Shown: one piece after another, positions 51,743 to 59,761 of the stretch
How positions within the stretch are numbered: position 1 is the stretch's first letter
How the letters are laid out: every line of letters begins with the position of its first letter
The notes under the pieces: model-generated
Seen by the model: the letters and a program-made list of their open reading frames with translations, nothing else
The model's database searches: none
Told to the model about the DNA's origin: nothing
Translations under genes and position numbers: made by a program
NCBI RefSeq assembly: GCF_900102815.1
Contig: NZ_FNGF01000002.1
Location: 558,001-622,000, forward strand
Source: Glycomyces sambucus
Lineage (GTDB): Bacteria; Actinomycetota; Actinomycetes; Mycobacteriales; Micromonosporaceae
DNA length: 64,000 nt
Reading direction: 5' to 3'

Positions 51743-52512
51743 TGCAGGCGCGCAAGGGGATCGGGCGCCGGGCGGCACTCGCGGCCGGGCTCGGCCTGCT
51801 CGCCGCCTGCGCCCCGGTCCCCGAGCCGCGGCACCGCGTCCAGGAGGGGCCGCGGCTGGGTGCCGACGGGCCGCGGCCGGGCATGGTCGAAGGCACGGTA
51901 AAAGGCACGGTCGAGGAGTGGAACGGGTCGCTCCTGGCGGCGGCCGGCGCCGGGGACGCCGAGGAGGCGGCCCGGCTGCTCGGGCGCGGCGCGCAGGTGG
52001 AGGTGCGGGACGGCGAGGGCCGCAGTCCGCTCATGCTCGCGGCGCTGGCCGACCGGGTCGCGGCGGCGCGGGCCCTGGTGTCCTGGGGCGCCGACCCGGA
52101 CGCGCTGGACGACCTCGGGGACACGCCGTGGGTGACCTGCGGGGTCACCGGGTCGGTGGCGATGATGGAGGCGCTGCTGCCGGCCGGGCCGGACCTGTCG
52201 GTGCCGAACCGGCGCGGCGGCAGCCCGCTGCACCCGGCCGCCGAGCGGGGCCACGCCGACTACGTGCGGGAGGTGCTGGCGGCCACCGGGATCGAGGCCG
52301 TGATCGACCGCGTCAACTACAACGGGTGGACGGCGCTGCTGGAGGCCGTGGCACTCGGCGACGGCGGCGGGCCCTACCAGGAGGTCGTGGCGCTGCTCCT
52401 GGACGCGGGCGCCGACGCCTCGATCCGGGACCGGAACGGGCGCACCGCTATCGAGCACGCGCGGACCCGCGGCCACACGGTGATCGCGGAGCTGCTGGAA
52501 GGTGTCAGGTGA
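51742..52512 (+). CDS. Ankyrin-repeat lipoprotein
   Basis: 256 residues from the GTG that shares its G with the preceding stop. The lipobox L20-A21-A22-C23 follows a twin-Arg start (GRRAALAAG). From about residue 60 come four to five ankyrin repeats, for example DGEGRSPLMLAALADRVAA, DLGDTPWVTCGVTGSVAMM, RRGGSPLHPAAERGHADYV, YNGWTALLEAVALGDGGG and DRNGRTAIEHARTRGHTVI. It should be membrane-anchored outside the cell. Linked to the HbpS-like protein by overlap, it may be a partner in redox sensing or protein protection. The 3' end overlaps the convergent acetyltransferase by 8 bases. Confidence 0.88.
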   Translation: MQARKGIGRRAALAAGLGLLAACAPVPEPRHRVQEGPRLGADGPRPGMVEGTVKGTVEEWNGSLLAAAGAGDAEEAARLLGRGAQVEVRDGEGRSPLMLAALADRVAAARALVSWGADPDALDDLGDTPWVTCGVTGSVAMMEALLPAGPDLSVPNRRGGSPLHPAAERGHADYVREVLAATGIEAVIDRVNYNGWTALLEAVALGDGGGPYQEVVALLLDAGADASIRDRNGRTAIEHARTRGHTVIAELLEGVR

Positions 52513-53152
52513 GTCCTTCGGCTTTGGCGATCCCGGCGATGTCGGCGGGGGTGCCGGACATGATGGTGCGGGCGTGGGCGGTGACGAGTTCCACCGGCCA
52601 GTCCCACCAGGCGGCGGCCAGGAGCTGTTCGATCTCGGCGTCGCCGAAGCGCTTGCGGATCGGCTTGGCGGGGTTGCCGCCGACGATCGTGTAAGGGGCG
52701 ACGTCGGCGGTGACGACTGCGCCGGAGGCGATGATCGCGCCGTCGCCGATGGTCACGCCGGGCATGATCGTGGTGTTGTAGCCGGTCCACACGTCGTTGC
52801 CGACGGTGGTGTCGCCGCGGCTGGTCACGTTCATGACGATGTCGAGGGTGCTCTCGGCCCAGTCGCCGCCGAAGATCGCGAACGGGAACGTCGAGACCCC
52901 GACCATGGGATGGTCGGCCCCGGCCATGATGAACCTGGTGCCGGTGGCGAGCGCGCAGTACCTGCCGATGCGCAGCTTCTCGGGCCCGTATCCGTACAGG
53001 ACGTTCCTGGTCTCGAACTCGGTGGCCGCGTCGGGGTCGTCGTAGTAGGTGTACTCGCCGACCTCGATCTTCTCCGAGGTGATGAGCGGTCTGAGGAACA
53101 CCACCCGCGGCTGGCCCGGCATCGGATGCAGAACAGTGGGATCGGGGATCAC
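52505..53152 (-). CDS. Vat/CatB-type xenobiotic acetyltransferase
   Basis: 215 residues from GTG with AAAGGG upstream. Left-handed beta-helix of hexapeptide repeats (VGNDVWTGYNTTIMPGVTIGDGAII) with the catalytic His in AGADHPM. The C-terminal helix (EQLLAAAWWDWPVE) is typical of the Vat/CatB family, which acetylates streptogramin A or chloramphenicol. Many chromosomal actinobacterial relatives have unknown substrates, so resistance is not established. The gene is single. Confidence 0.85.
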   Translation of the reverse strand: MIPDPTVLHPMPGQPRVVFLRPLITSEKIEVGEYTYYDDPDAATEFETRNVLYGYGPEKLRIGRYCALATGTRFIMAGADHPMVGVSTFPFAIFGGDWAESTLDIVMNVTSRGDTTVGNDVWTGYNTTIMPGVTIGDGAIIASGAVVTADVAPYTIVGGNPAKPIRKRFGDAEIEQLLAAAWWDWPVELVTAHARTIMSGTPADIAGIAKAEGLT

Positions 53153-53286
53153 GTGGTGCCCTTTCGTTCCGGGGTGTGCGGCTGCGGCACCAACCTACCG
53201 CCGCCGCCCCGGGAGGGCAGCCCTTTTATCGGGGGCGCAGTTCAGGGCGCGGTTCCGGCGCGCCGCGCCCGGTGGACGTGCCGTCG

Positions 53287-53322
53287 CCCGGGGCCCGCGG
53301 CCTGTCGACCGCGGGCCCCGGG
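53287..53322 (-). terminator. Perfect 14-bp hairpin after the Asp-rich repeat gene
   Basis: Arms CCCGGGGCCCGCGG/CCGCGGGCCCCGGG around an 8-base loop, 32 bases beyond the stop of the minus-strand gene. The rest of the 200-base gap 53153-53353 shows only the acetyltransferase upstream region. Confidence 0.8.
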
Positions 53323-53353
53323 TGCAAGCGGGGGTCCCGGAGCGGAACCGGTA

Positions 53354-53974
53354 CTAGATGACCTGGCCGGTCTGCGACTGGAAGGAGTCGCCCTCGGGGG
53401 TGGCCTCGGTGGCGACCGAGTCGAGGAAGCCGTCGCCGTCCGTGTCGACCAGCGCGGTGTCGGTGACGCCGTCGGCGTCGGAGTCCACCAGGATCTCGTC
53501 GACGAGGCCGTCGGCGTTGTAGTCGGTGGCCACGACGTCGGCGAGGCCGTCCGCGTTGGTGTCGGTGGTGACCTGGTCGACGTAGCCGTCGGCGTTGGTG
53601 TCGTAGGAGACCTGGTCCACCAGGCCGTCGCCGTCGGTGTCGGACTCGTAGGTGTCGACCAGGCCGTCGCCGTCGGTGTCGGAGACCGCGGTCTCGAAGG
53701 AGCCGTCGCCGTCGGCGTCGATCAGGAGCTCGTCGGAGATCCCGTCGCCGTCCACGTCGTAGGCGACCCCGTCGGCCTGGCCGTCGCCGTCCGAGTCGAC
53801 GTAGGTGGCGCCGTCGGCGGTGATGGTGCTGTCGGCGTAGCCGTCGCCGTCGAGGTCGAAGGTCTCCTCGACGGTGACGCCGGGGACGCCGGTGCTGTAG
53901 GACTCGTCCTCGGCCGTCACGTCCTCGGTGGCGGGGTCGGTCTCGTCGTAGGTGGTCTCGTCGTACTCGCTCAT
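53354..53974 (-). CDS. Asp-rich protein of eleven calcium-binding-type repeats, no signal peptide
   Basis: 206 residues with GGAGG before the ATG. After an acidic, Thr/Ser/Tyr-rich head (1-39) come DxDGDGxxD repeats starting at Asp40 and then, from Asp60 to Asp177, at an exact period of 13 residues (DTDGDGLVD, DTNADGYVD, DSDADGVTD and so on). The motif is that of calcium-binding dockerin, thrombospondin type 3 and EF-hand loops. The calculated charge must be strongly negative. There is no signal peptide or membrane segment, so it is either cytosolic or exported in another way. No partner gene is adjacent. Calcium binding is inferred from the motif. Confidence 0.8.
   Translation of the reverse strand: MSEYDETTYDETDPATEDVTAEDESYSTGVPGVTVEETFDLDGDGYADSTITADGATYVDSDGDGQADGVAYDVDGDGISDELLIDADGDGSFETAVSDTDGDGLVDTYESDTDGDGLVDQVSYDTNADGYVDQVTTDTNADGLADVVATDYNADGLVDEILVDSDADGVTDTALVDTDGDGFLDSVATEATPEGDSFQSQTGQVI
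53405..53857 (-). repeat. 39-base in-gene tandem repeats
   Basis: DNA counterpart of the 13-residue protein repeats. Ten units follow one another in phase, with the first (Asp40) set off by a 20-residue spacing. Codon-level divergence between units is moderate. Confidence 0.8.
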
Positions 53975-54072
53975 GGTGTCCTCCGCTTGAGAAGTGCTTG
54001 GGTTGATGAAGACGACTCTACGAGCACCGTGGCCCTCCCAGAATCCCCAGAGTGTGCCAACCGCCCCAGCGA

Positions 54073-54630
54073 TCAGGCGGCGGCGCGCTGGAGCCGGAGC
54101 TGGCCGATCTCGGCGGCGTTCTTCATCAGCTCGGCGTTGACCCAGGCGGCGAGGTGGGCGGTGGTGAGCCCGGCGTCGGCGGGCCACGGGTAGGCCGAGG
54201 GGCGGTCGAGGTCGGCGGCGGTGAGGCCGTCGAGGATCGCGGCCCATTCCTCGCGCAGGCCGCGGAGCCAGGCGATCGTGAGGGCGCCGGGGCCTGGCCA
54301 GGCCACGTCGGCGCGCTCGCGCGGGGTGCGTCCGGCGAGGTGGTCGGCCGCGGTGGACCACCACCAGCCGAGGTGCCAGGTCAGCCAGGCGATCGTCGGC
54401 ACGGGGACGGGTTCGGGCTCGGTGTCGGCCCAGTCGGGCTCCCATCCGCCCGCCGCGGTCGGGTGGAGCGTCCAGTGGACGGGCGCCGGAGCGTGGAGGA
54501 AGTCCTCGTCTTCGAGGCGGTCGAGGTGGTAGTCGAACAGGGCCCAGGTGAGGTCGAACTGCCAGCGCAGGAGGGCGGCGGGTGCGGCGGTGTCGGCGTC
54601 GATGTCGTTGTCGTTGTCGGCGTGCGGCAT
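54073..54630 (-). CDS. DinB-superfamily protein
   Basis: 185 residues. The four-helix pattern (ALLRWQFDLTWALFDYHLDR at the start, TIAWLTWHLGWWWSTAADHL in the middle, LTTAHLAAWVNAELMKNAAE at the end) with His at helix positions expected for the metal site is typical of the DinB/mycothiol-dependent maleylpyruvate-isomerase-like superfamily. Function in this group is often thiol-related or unknown. It is single, between the Asp-rich repeat protein and the cellulase. Confidence 0.75.
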   Translation of the reverse strand: MPHADNDNDIDADTAAPAALLRWQFDLTWALFDYHLDRLEDEDFLHAPAPVHWTLHPTAAGGWEPDWADTEPEPVPVPTIAWLTWHLGWWWSTAADHLAGRTPRERADVAWPGPGALTIAWLRGLREEWAAILDGLTAADLDRPSAYPWPADAGLTTAHLAAWVNAELMKNAAEIGQLRLQRAAA

Positions 54631-54686
54631 CCGCGCATCCTCGCACGGTGCGCGGGTAGGAGTCGACGGGTTTGAGGCAGAGAGCG

Positions 54687-54715
54687 CGGGGGCGCCGGCC
54701 GTGCCGGCGCCCCCG
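54687..54715 (-). terminator. Terminator of the cellulase gene
   Basis: 13-bp stem (CGGGGGCGCCGGC/GCCGGCGCCCCCG) with a 3-base loop, 9 bases downstream of the GH5 stop. Confidence 0.75.
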
Positions 54716-54723
54716 GGGCCGGG

Positions 54724-56775
54724 TCAGGCGGTGCCGGTGACGGTGCCGCCGGACTCGGTGATCGTGTAGGTCGCGGTCGCGCCGCTGTAGAAGTGGAAGG
54801 TGAGGGTGACCGGCTGCCCGTCGGTGACGGCGGCCAGGAACTCCGGTGTCAGGATGAGCGTTCCGGCGGCGTAGTCGGGCCGGAAGTTCGACCAGAACTC
54901 CTGGTACGGGGTCCAGGTGGCGGTGCCGGCGTTGGTGCCGTCGGCGTAGCGGGCCTCCATGGTGGCGAGGGTGTCGCCCTTGAACCGGGTGGGGATCGCG
55001 AAGGAGGCGGAGGGCCCGGTCGCGTTCGACAGGACCGGCGTGTCGGCGGTGACGATCTTGATGCGCCAGGGGACGCCCGCGGAGAAGCGGGCTTCGAGCT
55101 GCGCGTTGACGCCGTACGCGCGGTTCCCGGCGAGGCGGGTGAGCGCGGCGGCGGTGAAGGTGAGCGTGTCGCCGGAGACGGTGTAGTCGGCGCCTTCGGT
55201 GAGCCGGGTGCCGCCGTGCCACAGGCCGGTGAACTGGAGGCCGTTGCGGTTGAGGGTGAGCGACTTCGCGGTGATGGCGCCGCTGCCGGGCAGGTGCACC
55301 GAGTCGAAGGAGGCGGTGCCCGATCGGGTGGTGACGCCGGAGGCGAAGTACTCGTACATGTGCTGGTCGCGCCATTGCAGCGTACTGCGGTCGAGGAACT
55401 GGCCCGCGTCCCACAGCATCGTGGTGACGTCCTTGTCGCGGGCCTGGTACTCGGCGGCCTCGAAGAACTTGAGGAGTTCGCCGCTCTGGTGCACGCCGGG
55501 GCGGTTGTGGTCGTAGTTGAGGACGGCCCACTCCCCCATGATCACCGGGATTCCCGCGTCGACGAACGTGTCGTCGACGCGCTGGAAGGTGCCGACGAGG
55601 TCGGCCTCCACTTCGGCGTTGTAGCTGGTGCACCCGGCGATGTTGACGCTGAAGGGCCAGAAGCCGTAGAAGTGGATCGTGGCGGCGAGCATCGGGTCGT
55701 CGAGGCCGTCGATGGTGGCCTTGAGCGCGTCGAGGCGGGGCTGGTCGGCGTTGGTGACGAGGGTGGGCAGCACGAGCAGCCGGTCGTCGTTGCCGCCGCC
55801 GGAGCTGCGGACGATCTCGTGGAACACGAGGTTGAGCTCTTCGGTGAGGGCGTCGCCCGCGGCGCCCTCGGCGCCGGTGAACTGGGGCTCGTTGACGCTC
55901 TCGAAGGCGAGCCCGGCCGGGTGGTCCTTGAAGCGGTCGGCGATCTGGGTCCACAGCGCCTCGTACTTGGCGAGGACGGCGTCGTGGTCGGTGCCGAGCT
56001 CGTCGAGCCACATCCAGGAGTCGTGGTGGACGTTGAGGAGCACTTGGAGGTCGTGTTCGAGCGCCCAGTCGACGACCTGCGCGACCCGTTCCATGCGCGC
56101 GGGGTCGACGGTGTAGTCGGGGCCGGGGCCCATGTACTCCTCCCACGTGACGGGGAGGCGGATCGAGTTGAAGCCCTGGGACTTGACGTGGGCCAGCAGC
56201 TGCTCGGTGATGAGCGGGTTGCCCCAGGCGGTCTCGCCGCCGAGCGCGTCGAGGGTGTTGCCGACGTTCCAGCCCGGCTGCATGGCGGCGACCTGCTCCA
56301 TCGCGGTGGCGCCTCCGGTCGGGGGCGGGGTGGTGGTGGGTTCGCCGATAGTGCCGTCGCAGGTGCGGCCGTTGAGCTCGAAGGCGGCGGGCACGGGGTT
56401 GGATCCGGACCAGGAGCCGTTGAATCCGAAGGAGACGGACCCGCCGGTGGCGACGGCGGCGTTGTAGCCCAGGTTCTTCGCGGTGACGGCGTCGCCGTTC
56501 GCGGTGGTCTCGGCGTTCCATGCCTGCGTGACGCGCTGGCCGGCGCCGAAGGTCCACTTCAGGGACCAGCCGTTCACGGGGTCGCCGAGGTTCTTGACGG
56601 TGGCGTCGGCGGTGAATCCGCCTGGCCACTGCGCGGTGACCCGGTAGTCGACCCGGCAGCCCTGGGCCGCCTGGGCGCCGACGGCGCCCGTGAGGCCGGC
56701 CGCGAGGATCGCGAGGACGGCGGCCGCGACGGCGACCAGCCGCAGGCGCGCTCTTCGGAGTGGTTGCGGGTGCAC
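54724..56775 (-). CDS. Secreted endoglucanase: CBM2, GH5 and X2 modules
   Basis: 683 residues. Signal peptide to about 37 (AQAAQ), CBM2 39-140 with the flanking disulfide pair Cys40/Cys139 and surface Trp (WSLKW), a Thr/Pro linker (145-155), and a GH5 barrel about 160-460 with acid/base Glu296 (SVNEPQ) and nucleophile Glu415 (MGEWA); GWNVGNTLDA suggests subfamily 4. An X2-type immunoglobulin-like module follows (ITAKSLTLNRNGLQFTG), then a C-terminal beta domain. It should attack cellulose, beta-glucan or xyloglucan. The divergent TetR and the AT-rich control region upstream probably govern it. Confidence 0.92.
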   Translation of the reverse strand: MHPQPLRRARLRLVAVAAAVLAILAAGLTGAVGAQAAQGCRVDYRVTAQWPGGFTADATVKNLGDPVNGWSLKWTFGAGQRVTQAWNAETTANGDAVTAKNLGYNAAVATGGSVSFGFNGSWSGSNPVPAAFELNGRTCDGTIGEPTTTPPPTGGATAMEQVAAMQPGWNVGNTLDALGGETAWGNPLITEQLLAHVKSQGFNSIRLPVTWEEYMGPGPDYTVDPARMERVAQVVDWALEHDLQVLLNVHHDSWMWLDELGTDHDAVLAKYEALWTQIADRFKDHPAGLAFESVNEPQFTGAEGAAGDALTEELNLVFHEIVRSSGGGNDDRLLVLPTLVTNADQPRLDALKATIDGLDDPMLAATIHFYGFWPFSVNIAGCTSYNAEVEADLVGTFQRVDDTFVDAGIPVIMGEWAVLNYDHNRPGVHQSGELLKFFEAAEYQARDKDVTTMLWDAGQFLDRSTLQWRDQHMYEYFASGVTTRSGTASFDSVHLPGSGAITAKSLTLNRNGLQFTGLWHGGTRLTEGADYTVSGDTLTFTAAALTRLAGNRAYGVNAQLEARFSAGVPWRIKIVTADTPVLSNATGPSASFAIPTRFKGDTLATMEARYADGTNAGTATWTPYQEFWSNFRPDYAAGTLILTPEFLAAVTDGQPVTLTFHFYSGATATYTITESGGTVTGTA

Positions 56776-56812
56776 GTGACTCTCCTTGCCGGGCGGGGGG
56801 TATCGGGGCGCA

Positions 56813-56822
56813 CGAACGTTCG
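56813..56822. promoter_or_regulatory. Palindrome CGAACGTTCG before the cellulase gene
   Basis: Perfect 10-base palindrome between the -10 box and the start codon. It is a candidate operator for a local repressor. Confidence 0.4.
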
Positions 56823-56827
56823 CATCG

Positions 56828-56857
56828 ACGATACTAAATATGGCAGTCGAGTGTCAA
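56828..56857 (-). promoter_or_regulatory. Promoter of the cellulase gene
   Basis: On the minus strand TTGACA (56852-56857) and TATCGT (56828-56833) at 18-base spacing in an AT-rich stretch, about 55-80 bases before the start codon. A TAGTAT three bases closer is an alternative -10. Confidence 0.6.
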
Positions 56858-56903
56858 TTAGTGTCCGCAGCAGGGGCGGGACACCGCTGGCTAGAATGCG
56901 CGG

Positions 56904-57491
56904 ATGCCCCCTGAAGCCGAACGCGCGCTGCGCGCCGACGCCGCACGCAACGTCAAGCGGCTCTTGGACGCCGCGCGCGCCGTGTTCGCCGAGCAGGGTC
57001 CCGGCGCGCCCCTGGAGGCGATCGCCGAACGCGCCGGCGTGGGCACCCGGACCCTGTACCGCCACTTCCCGCACAAGGAGGCCCTGGTGCGCACGGCACT
57101 GCGCCAGACCGTGACCGAGCGCCTGCCCCCGATCCTCTACCGCACCCCGGACTTCGACCCGCGGGCCGCGATCCTCGTGGTCATGGAGGCGGTGCTCGTC
57201 ATCGTCGAGCGCGAGCGCACCACCCTCGCGGCGGCGGCGAACCCCGCGGCGCTCACCGCCGAGGTCATCGAGCCCGCGCGCGGGGCGCTCGCGGATCTCA
57301 CCGAGCGGGCCAAGGCCGAGGGCACCATGCGCGCCGACGTGACCGGCGACGACGTCGCCCACGTCCTGGGCCTGCTCGCGAACGTCCAATGGGTCGTGCC
57401 CGAAGGGGACGGCGGCTGGCGGCGCTACCTCGCGCTCGTCTTCGACGCCTTCGACCCCGCGGCGTCCACCCCCCTCCCGCCCGCCCCGTGA
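56904..57491 (+). CDS. TetR-family regulator
   Basis: 195 residues. The N-terminal helix-turn-helix reads LEAIAERAGVGTRTLYRHFPHK, followed by an all-helical ligand domain. It is divergent from the cellulase gene with a short shared control region. TetR control of cellulase genes is unusual, so it could instead regulate only itself or a distant target. Terminator not evident. Confidence 0.88.
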   Translation: MPPEAERALRADAARNVKRLLDAARAVFAEQGPGAPLEAIAERAGVGTRTLYRHFPHKEALVRTALRQTVTERLPPILYRTPDFDPRAAILVVMEAVLVIVERERTTLAAAANPAALTAEVIEPARGALADLTERAKAEGTMRADVTGDDVAHVLGLLANVQWVVPEGDGGWRRYLALVFDAFDPAASTPLPPAP

Positions 57492-57557
57492 GGGGCGACG
57501 CGAACCGGCGCGAGCCGCGGCGCCTCCCACCCCTTCCCGCAGGCTCCGTGAAGGCCC

Positions 57558-57995
57558 CTACGGCTCCAGATCGCCCACCCCCTTCCCGGTGGGGAGGTCG
57601 AACGGGACGGAGACCTGGTCGTGCGCGATCAGCCACACACCGCCGGTCCGCTTGAGACCGAACGTGGCCCGGACCCACATGCCCGGCGTCGCGGCCCCGT
57701 TCCGCAGCGTCCCGGACAGGCGCCCGAACCCGTGCGCGAAGGCGACCGATCCGTCCGCGGTGACGCGCAGGCCCCGCAGTTCGTAGTCCACTTCGGCGAA
57801 CGCCGCGAACACGCGCTCCCAGTTCTCCAGCTTCGCGGCCACGCCAACATGCTGGAGCGGCGGCTCGACGTCGAAGGAGACGACGTCCTCCTCGTAGCGG
57901 CGCGCCAGCGCGCCGAGGTCCTTGGCGCGGATCGCCTCCACTACCCCCGCGAGGAGGTCCCGGATCGCGGCCTCGTCAGACTCGTGCTCGGTCAT
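57558..57995 (-). CDS. SnoaL-like nuclear-transport-factor-2 fold protein
   Basis: 145 residues from ATG 57995 with AAGGGA upstream; ATG 58013 is an alternative. The layout (AAIRDLLAGVVEAIRAKDLGA, then DVVSFDVEPPL, then AHGFGRLSGTL and RATFGLKRTGGVWLIAHDQ) is that of the SnoaL-like/DUF4440 ketosteroid-isomerase fold, often stress or metabolite related. No catalytic assignment. It is downstream of the sorbosone-dehydrogenase-like gene by 127 bases on the same strand. Confidence 0.8.
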   Translation of the reverse strand: MTEHESDEAAIRDLLAGVVEAIRAKDLGALARRYEEDVVSFDVEPPLQHVGVAAKLENWERVFAAFAEVDYELRGLRVTADGSVAFAHGFGRLSGTLRNGAATPGMWVRATFGLKRTGGVWLIAHDQVSVPFDLPTGKGVGDLEP

Positions 57996-58122
57996 GGTTC
58001 CCGTCCCTTCCATGGGTGTTCGGCCTCGCTGACTAGACGGGACAGCAGCCGCGAATGTGACCGCAGCGGAGCGTGACGGTCCGCACTCACCCGATCGGGG
58101 CAACCCCGGCCAGCGCCGCGTC

Positions 58123-59235
58123 TCAGCCCAGGGTGACGGCGAAGATGCGGTCGTCGTCGTCGGCGGGGTCGCCGCGGCCGTCGGTGTTGCTGGTGGCGAA
58201 CCACAGGCGGCCGTCCGGGGCGGCGGTGACGGCGCGGAGGCGGCCGTACTCGCCCGCGTAGTACTCGGTGGACTCGCCCGGATCGGCGACCGGGACGGCC
58301 CGGAGGACCGCGCCGCGCAGGTTCGCGATGTAGACGGTGCCCTCGGCGATGGCGATGCCGCTGGGGCTCGCGTCGTCGGGGTTCCACTGCTGCACGGGGT
58401 CGATGTAGTCGCCGTCCCCTTCGATGCCCTCGACCTCGGGCCAGCCGTAGTTGCCGCCGGGGGTGATGACGTTGAGCTCGTCCCAGGTGTCCTGCCCGAA
58501 CTCGGCGGCGAACATGGTGCCGTCGGCGGCCCAGGCGAGGCCCTGGGGGTTGCGGTGGCCGTAGCTGTAGACGAGGGAGCCGGGGAAGGGGTTGTCGGCG
58601 GGCACGGCGCCGTCGAGGGTCATGCGCAGGATCTTCCCGCCGAGGCTGTCGAGATCCTGGGCGTCGTCGCGGTCCCCGGCGTCGCCGGTGGTCGCGTAGA
58701 GCATCCCGTCGGGGCCGATCCCGAGGCGCCCGCCGTCGTGGTTGGAGGCGGCCGGGATGCCGACGAGGAGGGTCTCCCTGGCGCCGAGGGCGAGCGAGCC
58801 GGGCGCGCCAGTGAGGGTGTAGCGCTCGATGCGGTTGCCGTCGGAGCCGGTGGAGTAGGCGTACAGGCGGTCCTGGTCGTCCACGGCGAGGCCGAGGAGC
58901 CCGGACTCGCCGTCGTGGACGACGCCGGCGACCGTCCCGATGACGCGGGTGCCGCCGTTCGGGAGCAGTTCGAGGACGTCGCCGTCGTCGCGGTCGCTGA
59001 CGAGCGCGGTCTCGTCGAGGAACGCCACCGACCAGGGCGTGTCGAGGTCGGCGGCGACCACTTCGGGGTCGCCGGTCGGCAGGAGCGCCGTCGGCGGGGC
59101 CGCGGCGGTCGCGGACGCCGACGGGGTCGGCGGCTCCGGGGACTCGGTGACCAGCGGCTTCGGTTCCGCAGTGCCGCAAGCGGTCAGCGCGACGCCGAGC
59201 GCCAGCGCGAGCGGTGGGAGGGTCCGGTGCCTCAT
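58123..59235 (-). CDS. PQQ-type sugar (glucose/sorbosone) dehydrogenase-like lipoprotein
   Basis: 370 residues from ATG 59235 with GAGGAG upstream. The lipobox L17-T18-A19-C20 leads to a Pro/Ser/Thr linker (22-75). The six-bladed propeller (about 80-370) shows LDTPWSVAFLDETALVSDRD, GESGLLGLAVD, SNHDGGRLGIGPDG, YGHRNPQGLAW and EFGQDTWDELNVI, the marks of soluble aldose sugar dehydrogenases; the catalytic-type His is in SNHDGG. It probably oxidises sugars at the surface with PQQ or acts as a binding relative. Two short peptides lie upstream on the same strand. Confidence 0.9.
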   Translation of the reverse strand: MRHRTLPPLALALGVALTACGTAEPKPLVTESPEPPTPSASATAAAPPTALLPTGDPEVVAADLDTPWSVAFLDETALVSDRDDGDVLELLPNGGTRVIGTVAGVVHDGESGLLGLAVDDQDRLYAYSTGSDGNRIERYTLTGAPGSLALGARETLLVGIPAASNHDGGRLGIGPDGMLYATTGDAGDRDDAQDLDSLGGKILRMTLDGAVPADNPFPGSLVYSYGHRNPQGLAWAADGTMFAAEFGQDTWDELNVITPGGNYGWPEVEGIEGDGDYIDPVQQWNPDDASPSGIAIAEGTVYIANLRGAVLRAVPVADPGESTEYYAGEYGRLRAVTAAPDGRLWFATSNTDGRGDPADDDDRIFAVTLG

Positions 59236-59338
59236 GCGGTGCTCCTCGGTGCTGTCGCCGGGCCGTGCCCGGACAGTGCGGCGCCCCAGCATCCCATCAG
59301 GGGGCCGGGGCGCTCGGGTCGAGGTCCGCGGAGGCGGG

Positions 59339-59500
59339 TTACGGCGTCTGCTCGGTGTTGATCCTCCCCGGCCCGGCGTCGGCCGAGTCGGCGAGGCCGG
59401 CGCCGATGCCGGCGGCCGCGAGTGCCAGGGCGGCGGCCGCGATGAGGCGGCGGCGGTACGGGTGGCGCATCTTGAACGAGTGCTCAGGACGGTTGGACAT
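59339..59500 (-). CDS. Small secreted peptide of unknown function
   Basis: 53 residues, too short for normal ORF calls. It has a basic start with MRHPYRRRLIA, a hydrophobic core and a probable cleavage near ADSADA, leaving a mature peptide of about 12-15 residues ending TEQTP. AGGGAA lies about 9 bases before the ATG. It is downstream of a probable leader peptide and upstream of the sugar dehydrogenase. Family unknown; existence depends on translation evidence. Confidence 0.5.
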   Translation of the reverse strand: MSNRPEHSFKMRHPYRRRLIAAAALALAAAGIGAGLADSADAGPGRINTEQTP

Positions 59501-59636
59501 GTCGGTGGGTTCCCTCGTCGATGGCTCGCCTGGCGACGGGTCCGGTGGGGACGGGTCGCGGGCGCTGCGTGGAACGGACTCTTCGGGCCCGCAGGAGTGG
59601 CGGGGATGGCCGGGCGGCGGGTGAGCGCGCGTCCGG

Positions 59637-59723
59637 CTAGCGCATCAGAGGTCGACAGAGGGCGCTCGCGGCGCGCATCTGATCGATTTCGCGCCGCCGG
59701 GTGAGTGTCGCGGCGGTTCGCAT
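59637..59723 (-). CDS. Probable regulatory leader peptide (LTRRR-xID type)
   Basis: 28 residues reading LTRRREIDQMRAASALC in the centre, then RPLMR and stop. This closely fits the actinobacterial leader peptides LT-x-RR-x-ID-L-x-RV-x-SA-x-C that precede sulfur-metabolism genes and act by cysteine-dependent attenuation. The downstream 136 bases to the small secreted peptide would be the attenuator. The associated genes here (small peptide, sugar dehydrogenase) are not obvious sulfur genes. A palindrome lies just upstream. Confidence 0.65.
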   Translation of the reverse strand: MRTAATLTRRREIDQMRAASALCRPLMR

Positions 59724-59744
59724 GAGGTCGACCTTACCAGGAAC

Positions 59745-59761
59745 CCTATGTCTTCCATAGG
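59745..59761. promoter_or_regulatory. Dyad CCTATG-TCTTC-CATAGG before the leader peptide
   Basis: Perfect 6-bp arms around five bases, 22 bases before the leader start, in an AT-richer stretch that probably holds its promoter. I see nothing else clear in 59762-59866. Confidence 0.5.

Noticed and set aside
53405..53857. Regular 39-base spacing suggestive of a CRISPR array
   Set aside because: The repeats are in frame, encode a coherent Asp-rich protein, diverge at codon level and have no spacer/repeat alternation.
52502..54193. 563-residue plus-strand frame opposite acetyltransferase and repeat gene
   Set aside because: It is a shadow; its repeats are the complement of the Asp-rich repeats, and the minus-strand genes have clear motifs and ribosome sites.
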